Assembly: GCA_016180195.1 (NCBI GenBank)
Contig: JACPBS010000014.1
Location: 7,208-39,470, forward strand
Length of the DNA: 32,263 bases
Reading direction: 5' to 3'
DNA from: Candidatus Woesearchaeota archaeon
GTDB lineage: Archaea > Nanobdellota > Nanobdellia > Woesearchaeales > UBA10216
Shown here: positions 16,411-24,259 of the stretch, one piece after another
Numbering within the stretch: position 1 is the stretch's first letter
How the letters are laid out: each line of letters opens with the position of its first letter
The notes under the pieces: model-generated
Told to the model about the DNA's origin: nothing
What the model saw: only the letters and a program-made list of their open reading frames with translations
Database searches by the model: none
Program-made: the position numbers and the translations under genes

Positions 16411-16516
16411 CAGAAATTGCTCTCGACGCAATCTGTGGCACTTTAGTGCGCAGTAAGGACGAGCAATTTCTGAGCATGCTCAAGAAACACCCTGGGCTTT
16501 AGCCCGGGGTTCTTGA
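16411..16516. repeat. Two adjacent TTTA-loop hairpins, IS605-end-like
   Basis: Hairpin 1 (16411-16472) has a perfect 12-bp outer stem CAGAAATTGCTC/GAGCAATTTCTG and an inner stem around GCAC-TTTA-GTGC with a bulged G. Hairpin 2 (16480-16516) has an outer stem TCAAGAA/TTCTTGA, a 3-nt bulge, and an inner stem ending GGGC-TTTA-GCCC. Imperfect palindromes with a CTTTAG tip are common at the ends of IS200/IS605-group elements. No transposase or TnpB is present. Alternatives are a terminator for leuS-nadK or a structured RNA. Confidence 0.5.
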
Positions 16517-16584
16517 CAATGAAGATCAACAAGCTGGGAATCGGCATCACAAAAGAAAAAAAATATTCTAAGCTCCTATAAAGT

Positions 16585-16881
16585 TCAATCCCTGAACAAC
16601 TCCAACGCGTCACTTGGTGTCCTGACATTCACCGGTTTCCGGGTGGCAACGATGTCATCCAGGTTTCCGTCGCCGGGCACGTCACTCCATACTTTTACAA
16701 GTGGCAATGGCCCGTCGAAACAAGCCCTGTTGCAGCCAACCACTACAGAACCTCCACCACCTTTTTCAAAAACTGCGTAATCCATGTTACAATGCCCATG
16801 GATAGCAAATTTACTATAACCCGCCCCAGCCATTCTACTAAGCTCATCAAAAAACCTTATGCTTTTATCGTGATAATCCAA
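16585..16881 (-). CDS. Hypothetical protein, 98 aa
   Basis: I do not recognise this protein. It begins with TTG at 16881, preceded by GGGTGG as a possible ribosome-binding site and by a TTAAAATTT element. It has an N-terminal helix (HDKSIRFFDELSRMAGAG), then FAIHGHCNMDYAVFEKGGGG and VVVGCNRACFDGPLP, suggestive of a small alpha-beta fold, and ends SDALELFRD. No membrane segment is seen. It is transcribed in the same direction as the SRP RNA about 180 nt upstream. Real coding is likely from its protein-like composition but not proven. Confidence 0.5.
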   Translation of the reverse strand: MDYHDKSIRFFDELSRMAGAGYSKFAIHGHCNMDYAVFEKGGGGSVVVGCNRACFDGPLPLVKVWSDVPGDGNLDDIVATRKPVNVRTPSDALELFRD

Positions 16882-17059
16882 TTAAACCACCCTGAAATTT
16901 TAACCAGCCAAAAGAATTCGCTTACAGGAGCCAGGCCGCTTAAAGGCTCCCTAGAGAATAATGATTATAGTTATAACCGATGTCAAGAATAATGAAATTT
17001 TGCTTCCAGCAGCCATCATATACATTGAGAATCAGGCTTATTATTTAAATATTATGCAA

Positions 17060-17337
17060 AAAGCGGCAAGCGCGTTCAGGATCGACCAATCAACGATGCA
17101 GGAGTTGTCCCTGGCCGTTCCTCAGCCCCGTTTACCGCAAGCACAGGCATAGATGATTAACGCTGCTTCCTTCCGGACCTGACGTGGTTTTCATAATAGC
17201 CTGTCCAGCGGGACAAGGCATCCTCGTAGTTGCCAGGACTCATGCACCCTCGAAAAGCCTCTCCCAAACTTCAACCCCATATAAAGCCCATTTATGGTTA
17301 CAGCGCAGGGCTAGTGCACCGGTCTAGCTTGCCGACC
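17060..17337 (-). ncRNA. ffs: Signal recognition particle (7S) RNA
   Basis: On the minus strand the S-domain hallmark of helix 8 is present at 17162-17183: GTCAGGTCCGGAAGGAAGCA with a GGAA tetraloop. The Alu domain is at the 5' end, with GCTAGACCGG...CTAGCCC and CTGTAACC. The ends close helix 1: CGGCAAGC (17327-17334) pairs with GCTTGCCG (17064-17071), followed by a short T-run. A TATA-like TTTAATAATATCC lies about 20-26 nt before the 5' end. The length of about 278 nt is somewhat short but normal for archaea. The RNA scaffolds SRP54 and SRP19 in membrane targeting. Confidence 0.92.
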
Positions 17338-17376
17338 AAAAGGAAACAGCGGATATTATTAAAGGTTTTCAGAAAA

Positions 17377-17386
17377 ATTTATAAAT
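17377..17386 (+). promoter_or_regulatory. TATA box for the 225-aa unknown gene
   Basis: ATTTATAAAT is centred about 27 nt before the ATG at 17409, consistent with a leaderless transcript diverging from the SRP RNA gene. Confidence 0.55.
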
Positions 17387-17408
17387 TTATTGTTACTTCA
17401 TAGTTACT

Positions 17409-18086
17409 ATGAAATTGCTCATTGGGGTCGGGCATGGAAACGGTGATGAGCTTGAAACGAAAAGCGAACTAAACTGGGTATGTAATCAAATAAAAGATAG
17501 TTTTTTATCAGGAAGACTTGGCTGGTTATTCAGTAAAATTTACAGTTCTTCACCGGGCAATGTAGGATTGGAATTGCCGAAAGGCTATGAACAACGAAAA
17601 AATTTTTTTGAAATCATGTTCTTCGGCGACTTAGAAAAGATACTCTTAGGCTGGAAAATAGGGTCTGTTTACTTGGACGACCAATCGCTATTAGACAGGG
17701 TAGGAGGTTTAGAATACGCTAGAAAGGTAAGAGAGGGAACACTTGAAGAGGAGCTATTGAGAACGGTATTTGAAAACACAGCATCCTCAGCATATTTGGA
17801 TATTGAAAGGTTACCTCCTGAAAACAAAGATATCCCGGCCCGTTCAAAATTACAAACCCCAAAATTAGGATACGCTGTCAAGTTACTTGATGAAAATATC
17901 CCTCTGGAAGAAATGATGCGGATGATCGAAGAAGTACATGTTATGCGGAGCGAACATCAATTGAAGAGGATTGTTGAGACTGGCTGTCAACTTGTCGTAC
18001 TTGGAGATTACCATGCCTGTCAAATAAAAGACAGGCTTCCTGACTATAAATACATTAGAAGTCCTTATGTAAATTTGGCAAAATAA
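17409..18086 (+). CDS. Unknown protein, possible TraB/ChaN-like fold
   Basis: 225 residues with no clear family assignment. The N-terminus MKLLIGVGHGNGDE is a strand followed by a His-Gly turn. A second strand reads GNVGLELPKGYEQRKN, and the C-terminus MRSEHQLKRIVETGCQLVVL is followed by GDYHACQIKDRL. The spacing of GHG, ELP and GDYHA recalls the TraB/PrgY and ChaN/EreA group, where a family member has a GTAHVS-type start, an E-rich second strand and a GxxH near the end. That is pattern resemblance only. There is no signal peptide or transmembrane helix. It has its own promoter and no close co-transcribed neighbour. Confidence 0.7.
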   Translation: MKLLIGVGHGNGDELETKSELNWVCNQIKDSFLSGRLGWLFSKIYSSSPGNVGLELPKGYEQRKNFFEIMFFGDLEKILLGWKIGSVYLDDQSLLDRVGGLEYARKVREGTLEEELLRTVFENTASSAYLDIERLPPENKDIPARSKLQTPKLGYAVKLLDENIPLEEMMRMIEEVHVMRSEHQLKRIVETGCQLVVLGDYHACQIKDRLPDYKYIRSPYVNLAK

Positions 18087-18111
18087 TCTACTTGGATCAT
18101 TAGTCACGAAA

Positions 18112-18123
18112 TCTATATATAAT
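18112..18123 (+). promoter_or_regulatory. TATA box for topA
   Basis: TCTATATATAAT is centred about 28 nt before the topA ATG at 18146. Confidence 0.5.
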
Positions 18124-18145
18124 CCCTGCTTACTCTTAAAAAGTA

Positions 18146-20311
18146 ATGCCCGAACTCATAATCACAGAAAAACCAAAGGCTGCAATGATGATAGCATCAG
18201 CGCTGGCAGAAGGCAAGCCTGTCAAGAAAAACAATGAAGGCGCACCATTCTATGAAATAAAGAGGGGAAAAAACGAGATAATCGTCGGGTGCGCAGTTGG
18301 CCACCTTTTCGGGATAGGTGAAAAAAAAGAGAAAAAAAGGAAAGGCTGGACCTACCCGATCTTCGACATCGAATGGAAACCGATCCATGAGATCGACAGG
18401 ACAGCCTCATTTTCAAAGAAATACATCAACACACTCAAATTGCTGGCCAAGGAAGCGGATTCCTTCATAGTTGCAACGGACTATGACATCGAAGGGGAAA
18501 CCATAGGACTCAATGTTGTCAAATACATCTGCAAGCAGAAGGATGCCAAAAGGATGAAATTCTCCACGCTGACAAAAAACGACCTGATAAAGGCATATGA
18601 CGACGCAAGCCCCCACCTGGACTGGGGACAGGCGAATGCCGGCGTTGCAAGGCATGAAATGGACTGGTATTATGGAATAAACCTGAGCAGGGCACTCACC
18701 TCTTCAATAAAGAAAGCGGGATTCTTCAAGATACTGAGCATAGGGAGGGTCCAGGGCCCGGCCCTGAAAATAATAGTTTACCGCGAAAATGAAATACGCG
18801 CATTCAAGCCCCAGCCATTCTGGGTAATCGAGCTCAAGGCATCCTCTGAAAAAGGGGATTTCATCGCGTGGCACTCAAAAGACAAGCTCTGGAACAAGCA
18901 GGAAGCTGACAAGATTTTAGATCTAACAAAAGGCAGGGATGGAAAGGTCAGCGAAGTCAAGCGCGATGAGTTCAGGCAGGCCCCCCCGTTTCCATTTGAT
19001 CTTACCACCCTGCAGACCGAGGCGTACAGGTGCCTTAGGATAAACCCTAAAGAAACGCTTGAAATTGCCCAGGACCTTTACACAAGCGGCCTGATTTCGT
19101 ATCCAAGAACATCATCGCAGATACTCCCTCCAGCGATCGGGTTTCCTTCAATAATTAAGGCGCTTTCAAAACAAAAAGACTACTCAGACCTTTGCAAGAG
19201 CCTTCTTAAAAAAGACCTTAAACCAAACAACGGAAAAAAATCCGACCCGGCACATCCCGCCATATTTCCAACAGGCATGCCTCCAAAATCCCTCAAGCCC
19301 AGAAGCGCAAGGATTTATGACCTAATAGTAAGGAGATTCCTTGCAACATTTGCCGACCCTGCAGTAAGGCAAACCATGACTGTGTCCGTCGAGATTAACT
19401 CTGAAATATTCGAGTCAAAAGGAACAACGACACTTGAGAAGGGATGGCACAAATATTATGGCGAATATGCCAAGATGAAGGAAGAAGAGCTGCCGAACCT
19501 GGAAAAAAATGATGGCATAAAAAACAAAGGAATACTTGTCCATGACAAGGAGACACAGCCTCCAAAAAGATACACGCCTGCTTCAATAATACGAGAGCTT
19601 GAGAAAAAGAACCTCGGCACCAAGGCAACAAGAAGCGAGGTGGTTGACACGCTTTTCAGAAGAGGCTATGTTTCGGGCCAATCCATAGAAGCAACAGACC
19701 TTGGAATAAAAACAGTATCAACCCTTGAAAAATACTGCCCAGAGATAATGGATGAGGAACTCACCCGGCACTTCGAGATAGAGATGGAGGGGATACTTGA
19801 AAAGAAAAAATCAGGGGAAAATGTCCTCCAGGAAGCCAGGACAGTGCTCGAAAAAATACTCACGGGATTCAAGAAAAAGGAAAAGGAGATAGGGGAAGGC
19901 CTGGTTACAGCAACAAAGGAATCCGAGGAAAAGGCAAACACTGTCGGAAAGTGCCCTAAATGCAGCGGAAAGCTCATGATCAGGAAAGGAAAGTTTGGCA
20001 GATTCATTGCATGCATGTCGTATCCTGAATGCAAGACAACATTCAACATCCCGAAAACAGGGCTCATAAAAGTTACCGAGGACACCTGCAAGGAATGCTC
20101 CATGCCAGTCATACTTATAATTAAGAAAGCAAAGCAGCCACAGCCAGTATGCATAAACCCGCAATGCCCAACAAAAACAATTGCAAAGGACTTCAAGGAA
20201 AAACCGTGCCCAAAATGCGGCGAAGGCACAGTGGTGCTTAAGACCAGCATATACGGCTCCTTCTCAGCATGCAACAAATACCCTAAGTGCAGGCACACAG
20301 AAAGGATATAG
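18146..20311 (+). CDS. topA: DNA topoisomerase I (type IA)
   Basis: 721 residues. It relaxes negative supercoils through a 5'-phosphotyrosine intermediate. The Toprim domain opens with ELIITEKPKAA and carries D112-Y-D114-I-E116 (TDYDIEGETIG). The catalytic tyrosine is Y319 in SGLISYPRTSSQ. The C-terminus holds three zinc-ribbon modules: CPKC...CMSYPEC, CKEC...CINPQC and CPKC...CNKYPKC. The GRFIAC and GSFSAC patterns inside the ribbons are typical of topo IA tails. It has its own TATA box. No reverse-gyrase helicase half is attached. Confidence 0.95.
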   Translation: MPELIITEKPKAAMMIASALAEGKPVKKNNEGAPFYEIKRGKNEIIVGCAVGHLFGIGEKKEKKRKGWTYPIFDIEWKPIHEIDRTASFSKKYINTLKLLAKEADSFIVATDYDIEGETIGLNVVKYICKQKDAKRMKFSTLTKNDLIKAYDDASPHLDWGQANAGVARHEMDWYYGINLSRALTSSIKKAGFFKILSIGRVQGPALKIIVYRENEIRAFKPQPFWVIELKASSEKGDFIAWHSKDKLWNKQEADKILDLTKGRDGKVSEVKRDEFRQAPPFPFDLTTLQTEAYRCLRINPKETLEIAQDLYTSGLISYPRTSSQILPPAIGFPSIIKALSKQKDYSDLCKSLLKKDLKPNNGKKSDPAHPAIFPTGMPPKSLKPRSARIYDLIVRRFLATFADPAVRQTMTVSVEINSEIFESKGTTTLEKGWHKYYGEYAKMKEEELPNLEKNDGIKNKGILVHDKETQPPKRYTPASIIRELEKKNLGTKATRSEVVDTLFRRGYVSGQSIEATDLGIKTVSTLEKYCPEIMDEELTRHFEIEMEGILEKKKSGENVLQEARTVLEKILTGFKKKEKEIGEGLVTATKESEEKANTVGKCPKCSGKLMIRKGKFGRFIACMSYPECKTTFNIPKTGLIKVTEDTCKECSMPVILIIKKAKQPQPVCINPQCPTKTIAKDFKEKPCPKCGEGTVVLKTSIYGSFSACNKYPKCRHTERI

Positions 20312-20322
20312 CGTTTCTAAAA

Positions 20323-20334
20323 ATTTATATATAT
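20323..20334 (+). promoter_or_regulatory. TATA box for the 137-aa unknown gene
   Basis: ATTTATATATAT is centred about 25 nt before the ATG at 20354; the spacing supports a leaderless gene. Confidence 0.55.
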
Positions 20335-20353
20335 TATAAAACCAAAAAGAGAA

Positions 20354-20767
20354 ATGCCAGGCCATACATCACCTGTTGAACTTGCAATAGATGTTGCCAC
20401 CGACGCCCTTATTCGAGTTGGGAGATATTATCAGGATCATAAAAAAGAACAGGGCCCAGTCCCGCTCATGGAAATGTTCAAAGGGGAATTATCTGACTGC
20501 TACAGATTTCTTGGTGAAAAAGGCTCAACATTAGATGAAGGAAAAATTGGTGATTTAGCATTTCTTTTGCGTGGCGCGATTGACGGGATTGAGGACAGCC
20601 TTACATATGCCATCGGATGCACTGAACGAGGGGAGCTATGGATGGGGACTGAACAGGGAATGGCTGCAACCCGACTTTTTGATGCACTATCCCGATATAA
20701 CCTGATGAAAAGAACAGAAACAGAACGAGCTATCTTGGAAACAGAAAAAGCTCTTCTTTCTCCCTGA
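20354..20767 (+). CDS. Hypothetical helical protein, 137 aa
   Basis: I do not recognise a family. The sequence is almost entirely predicted helix, with segments ELAIDVATDALIRVGRYYQD, IGDLAFLLRGAIDGIEDSLT and MAATRLFDALSRYNLMKRTE. It has no membrane segment or signal peptide. A well-placed TATA box supports expression. Its last 38 nt overlap the 3' end of the convergent herA gene, so the two messages would be complementary there. It could be a small adaptor or DNA-associated protein; nothing in the sequence decides this. Confidence 0.68.
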   Translation: MPGHTSPVELAIDVATDALIRVGRYYQDHKKEQGPVPLMEMFKGELSDCYRFLGEKGSTLDEGKIGDLAFLLRGAIDGIEDSLTYAIGCTERGELWMGTEQGMAATRLFDALSRYNLMKRTETERAILETEKALLSP

Positions 20768-22043
20768 TTGCTGTAGGGCTGCTTCCTCCGTGCCACGTCA
20801 TCTTCGGCCTAATCTGGGAAGGATACATCCTCTCATTTGTGTCATCGAAGATAAGTGCAGAACCCTTAACATCAGGAAGCTCCGCAAGCAGCTTATCAAG
20901 GTTTTCCCGCATGTAAGTCTGCATCAGCATCCCAAGAGAATCAATATCTATCTTTGACGTAAGCCTGTGAGCGATTATTATATCTGACTGTGTCATGACA
21001 TCTGTATGGATCTGGCCTGGCTGCTGGGTTGCAAGAATGAGGCTTATCCCGGGCTGCCTACCTTCCCGGAGAAGCGTGAGAAGGGGCTCAGTGGCTGAAG
21101 TCCTTCCCTTAAGCGGGAGAAACTCGTGCGCCTCATCCACCATTATCCAGATCAAGGGGACTTTCAGCTTATCCACCTTCTCCTCCTCGATGGTCATGGC
21201 GGCCTTAATCTTCCTGTACTCCTCCATCCGCCTCACCGACATCCTTTCCTCGAAAAGCTTTTTGGAAACCAGCCCTATGACCAGCGCACGTATGCTGTCT
21301 GCACCCGAAAGGGCAGAATAGCAGCTGACATCAAGAACGGTAACTTGTCCGCCCAAAACCAGATCTGAGAACTTAGTTCCCTTATCATCGAAGAGACCCC
21401 AATTATTTGCATTCATGAAAAGATTTTCAGCAGCATCCTTAACGTGTTGGTCCGTGTTTTGATTTTTTTTTATCTCTCCAACAATATCACTGATTGCATA
21501 TTCTGTGCCTGCAAGCTTATCCAAAGCCCTTGATATTGCGATTGAAACAGGATCATTCACACCCAAACCGAAGGTCATAAGCCAGTCATTAACCTCCAGC
21601 TCAGATGTCTTGATCGAGAACGGGAAATCACTAATGCCCTTCTCCCTGAACTGCTCATAATGGCCTGCGGGAGTGTAAACCTGGATGTTCAGCTTAGAAT
21701 AAGCTATGTTCCATTTCTTCAAAAGCTCTGCATCCTCTCTGTTCTCAAACTTCATTGTCCAGAAAATACCCATCGTATCAAGAAGGACGATGCTCAGGTT
21801 TTCCCTTATGTCCGGGTCGAGGCACATCATTCCCTCTGCAATTGCCGAAGCCGAATAGCTTTTTCCAGATCCCCTCTTGCCCACCACGAACACCACGTGA
21901 GGCCTGACAGCATCCATGTAAATATTGTTGGAAAGGGATGTGGCCTGCCCCATCTTCACATAATGCTTTCCAAGAAGGAATGTTCCCTTGTCACCGAACT
22001 TTCTTTTGTCAGTCTCGTTCCTGCCCACCACTATCTCGTACAT
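20730..22043 (-). CDS. herA: HerA-family ATPase
   Basis: 437 residues. HerA is a hexameric DNA translocase of the FtsK/HerA group that works with the nuclease NurA in end resection. Walker A is VVGKRGSGKS with GKRGSGKS at 55-62. Walker B is LIWIMVDEAHE with DE at 303-304. The downstream LREGRQPGISLILATQQPGQ contains the arginine and Gln-rich sensor typical of HerA. The N-terminal ~45 residues form a short HAS-barrel-like segment. No nurA or mre11-rad50 is beside it, so a role outside repair is possible. It diverges from the translin gene. Confidence 0.87.
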   Translation of the reverse strand: MYEIVVGRNETDKRKFGDKGTFLLGKHYVKMGQATSLSNNIYMDAVRPHVVFVVGKRGSGKSYSASAIAEGMMCLDPDIRENLSIVLLDTMGIFWTMKFENREDAELLKKWNIAYSKLNIQVYTPAGHYEQFREKGISDFPFSIKTSELEVNDWLMTFGLGVNDPVSIAISRALDKLAGTEYAISDIVGEIKKNQNTDQHVKDAAENLFMNANNWGLFDDKGTKFSDLVLGGQVTVLDVSCYSALSGADSIRALVIGLVSKKLFEERMSVRRMEEYRKIKAAMTIEEEKVDKLKVPLIWIMVDEAHEFLPLKGRTSATEPLLTLLREGRQPGISLILATQQPGQIHTDVMTQSDIIIAHRLTSKIDIDSLGMLMQTYMRENLDKLLAELPDVKGSALIFDDTNERMYPSQIRPKMTWHGGSSPTAIREKEELFLFPR

Positions 22044-22065
22044 GAAGCAACTCTTTCATCAGTAC

Positions 22066-22083
22066 TTTAAATAATTTTATAAA
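22066..22083. promoter_or_regulatory. Back-to-back promoters for herA and translin
   Basis: On the minus strand TTATTTAAAG lies about 27 nt before the herA start. On the plus strand TTTTATAAA (22075-22083) lies about 29 nt before the translin start. The two TATA boxes touch, so initiation in the two directions may compete. Confidence 0.5.
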
Positions 22084-22107
22084 CAACAAAGGCTTCTTTT
22101 TCCAACG

Positions 22108-22671
22108 ATGCTAAACAAAAAAGATTTCGATGGTCTTAGGCGACAAATGGATGAAATCGAGATTAAGAGGGAGGAATCAATCCGCCTGTCCAGGGAAATA
22201 ATCAAGCTTTCGAAAACCATCATTTATTCCGTGCACAGGAATGATCTGCCAGTTGCGGAAAAATCGATGCCTGAAATCTCATCCAAAATAAAAAAACTGA
22301 TGGAATGCAAAACCCATGACGAGGGGCACTTCAGGACAGCAATCCAGGAATTTGTTGAGGCCGCGTGCTTCCTCGGATTTGCAAAGAAATGCTCCATCCC
22401 ATCGCAAAAAGACCTCGATGTTCCTGCAGAGCACTATCTGCTTGGAATATGTGACCTGTCAGGAGAGCTGGTAAGGCTGGCCATAAATTCTGCAATAAAG
22501 GGGGACTATAAACTGCCCCTGACAATCAGGGAGTTCCTTGATGAAGTATATGGGGAGATGCTTAAATTCGACTTCAGGAACAGCGACCTTAGAAGGAAAT
22601 TTGACGGCATCAAGTACGACCTTAAAAAGCTAGAAGACCTCGCACTAGATATCCGAATGAGGGAAAAATGA
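22108..22671 (+). CDS. Translin-family protein
   Basis: 187 residues, all helical. Translin/Trax proteins bind single-stranded nucleic acid, and archaeal homologues can cleave RNA. Characteristic segments are REESIRLSREIIKLSKTIIY with IHR-like SVHRND, EFVEAACFLGF at about 88-98, YLLGICDLSGELVRLAINSA, and IREFLDEVYGEMLKFDFRNS then DLRRKFDGIKYDLKKLEDLA. The acidic residues in EFVEA are candidates for the Trax-type metal site. It heads an operon with gatC, gatA and an MBL hydrolase, and its stop overlaps gatC (ATGA). Confidence 0.86.
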   Translation: MLNKKDFDGLRRQMDEIEIKREESIRLSREIIKLSKTIIYSVHRNDLPVAEKSMPEISSKIKKLMECKTHDEGHFRTAIQEFVEAACFLGFAKKCSIPSQKDLDVPAEHYLLGICDLSGELVRLAINSAIKGDYKLPLTIREFLDEVYGEMLKFDFRNSDLRRKFDGIKYDLKKLEDLALDIRMREK

Positions 22672-22895
22672 CCGGTACCGATTCAGTGAGGAAGCAGGCA
22701 AAACAAATAATGGATGACTTCATGAATGCGCTTGATAGGCTCGGCGAAATCAGCATGGAATATGGACTTGAAAGAAAGGAACAAACCAGGCCCGACCCAA
22801 AAGAACAGGATTTCCCCGAATTCAGGAAGAGCATCTTGAAGAATGCCCCGAAGAAGAATAATGACTTCATAATCGCAGAGAAGAAAAAATGGTAA
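22668..22895 (+). CDS. gatC: Glu/Asp-tRNA amidotransferase subunit C
   Basis: 75 residues, shorter than most bacterial GatC (about 95). GatC wraps around GatA and stabilises the GatCAB transamidase. The diagnostic part is the C-terminus, FRKSILKNAPKKNNDFIIAE followed by KKKW, matching the FRxxxLxNAPxxxxxFIVxxKKW pattern of archaeal GatC. The N-terminal helical part is reduced. It overlaps both neighbours, and gatA begins 7 nt before its stop. Confidence 0.82.
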   Translation: MTGTDSVRKQAKQIMDDFMNALDRLGEISMEYGLERKEQTRPDPKEQDFPEFRKSILKNAPKKNNDFIIAEKKKW

Positions 22896-24259
22896 GAGAA
22901 AAGCGCGATCATCTACTGGATGGCAAAATTTCCGCTTCCGAAAACATACACATCCTGCAGGAGCGCATAAGAGAACTTGACAGGAATATCAATTCTTTCC
23001 TCCACGTGAATGAAAAGGCAGTTGAGGATGCCAAGGAGGTTGACCTCAAAATAAGGGAAGGCAATGCCGGGAAACTGGCTGGCTTGGCAATTGCAGTCAA
23101 GGCAAATATCAACGTGAGGGGCTTGCCTGCATCATGCGCGTCAAAAACCCTGGCGAATTACATTTCTACGTACGATGCAGATGCAGTTCGCATGATCAGG
23201 GAGAATGACGGGGTGGTAATCGGAATAGCCAACTGCGATGAATTCGCCTGCGGAAGCTCAGGTGAAAGCTCTGCATTCGGCGCGACCAATAATCCCGCAG
23301 CACCCGGAATGATACCTGGCGGAAGCAGCTCAGGAAGCGCGGCCTCGGTTGCGGCAGGAATGTGCGACATTGCTCTTGGATCTGATACGGGAGGCTCAAT
23401 AAGAAATCCGGCCTCCCACTGCGGAATTGTAGGCATAAAGCCCAGCTACGGCAGGGTATCAAGATTCGGGTTAATAGACCTGTCAATGTCACTGGACCAG
23501 ATAGGGCCGCTGTCACGGGACGTTCATGGCTCGGCACTTCTCCTCGAGGCCATATCCGGGAAAACAGGAAACGACCCCGCAACAACAGAAAATGAAGTTG
23601 AAAGCTATTCTGACTTTAAAAAACCCCGCGGACTGCGCATCGGGATGAGCAGCGACTTCGAGAGGATGTGCACGGACAAAAGGATACATGACAAGATATC
23701 GGCATTTGCACAGAGCTTCTCAAGAAAAACAGGATCTGAACTAAAGGAAATCGAGCTCAAATATGTTGATCTTTCAGTTCAGGCATATTATCCCATAGTC
23801 TACACTGAGTTTTTTTCAGGAACCAGGAAATTCGATGGCAGGAAATATGGCCGGAAAATAGAGGAAAGCTGCGGAGAAGAGGTATTGCGGCGAATCCTGG
23901 GAGGCATGGAAATATCTAAATCAGAATACCATGGCGCATACTACAGGAAAGCTCTCGCGGCAAAACAGCTCATTAGCAAGGACTTTGAAAATGCATTCAG
24001 AAACACAGACATAATCATGCTCCCAACAACCCCCATCCTCCCGCACAAAATCGGGACAAAAATCACCGATCCAAGAACAATGTACGCTTATGATGCATTC
24101 ACCATACCCGCAAACCTGTCCGGAATATGCGCAGGGGTAATAAACATAGGACGGATTGAAGGAATCCCTGTCGGACTCCAAGTAATGGCACCGGCGTTTA
24201 ATGAAAAGCTTCTTTTCGACGTACTCAGAGAATGCGAGGTGATAATGCATGGAGATTGA
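22889..24259 (+). CDS. gatA: Glu/Asp-tRNA amidotransferase subunit A
   Basis: 456 residues. GatA hydrolyses glutamine to supply ammonia for converting Glu-tRNA-Gln or Asp-tRNA-Asn. The amidase-signature triad is complete: K71 in AVKANINVRG, S146 in MIPGGSSSGS and S170 in GSDTGGSIRNP. The spacings (75 and 24) equal those of characterised GatA. GatB is not in the window. With only gatC and gatA here, gatB must lie elsewhere if the complex is whole. It overlaps the following hydrolase gene by 11 nt. Confidence 0.94.
   Translation: MVREKRDHLLDGKISASENIHILQERIRELDRNINSFLHVNEKAVEDAKEVDLKIREGNAGKLAGLAIAVKANINVRGLPASCASKTLANYISTYDADAVRMIRENDGVVIGIANCDEFACGSSGESSAFGATNNPAAPGMIPGGSSSGSAASVAAGMCDIALGSDTGGSIRNPASHCGIVGIKPSYGRVSRFGLIDLSMSLDQIGPLSRDVHGSALLLEAISGKTGNDPATTENEVESYSDFKKPRGLRIGMSSDFERMCTDKRIHDKISAFAQSFSRKTGSELKEIELKYVDLSVQAYYPIVYTEFFSGTRKFDGRKYGRKIEESCGEEVLRRILGGMEISKSEYHGAYYRKALAAKQLISKDFENAFRNTDIIMLPTTPILPHKIGTKITDPRTMYAYDAFTIPANLSGICAGVINIGRIEGIPVGLQVMAPAFNEKLLFDVLRECEVIMHGD

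Noticed and set aside
16927-16950. Hairpin GGAGCC/GGCTCC between the unknown 98-aa gene and the SRP RNA
   Set aside because: Six base pairs with a 12-nt loop and no T-run or neighbouring motif; too weak to name.
16961-17152. 63-codon open frame on the plus strand
   Set aside because: It runs into the SRP RNA gene, whose helix 1 and helix 5 sequence accounts for it.
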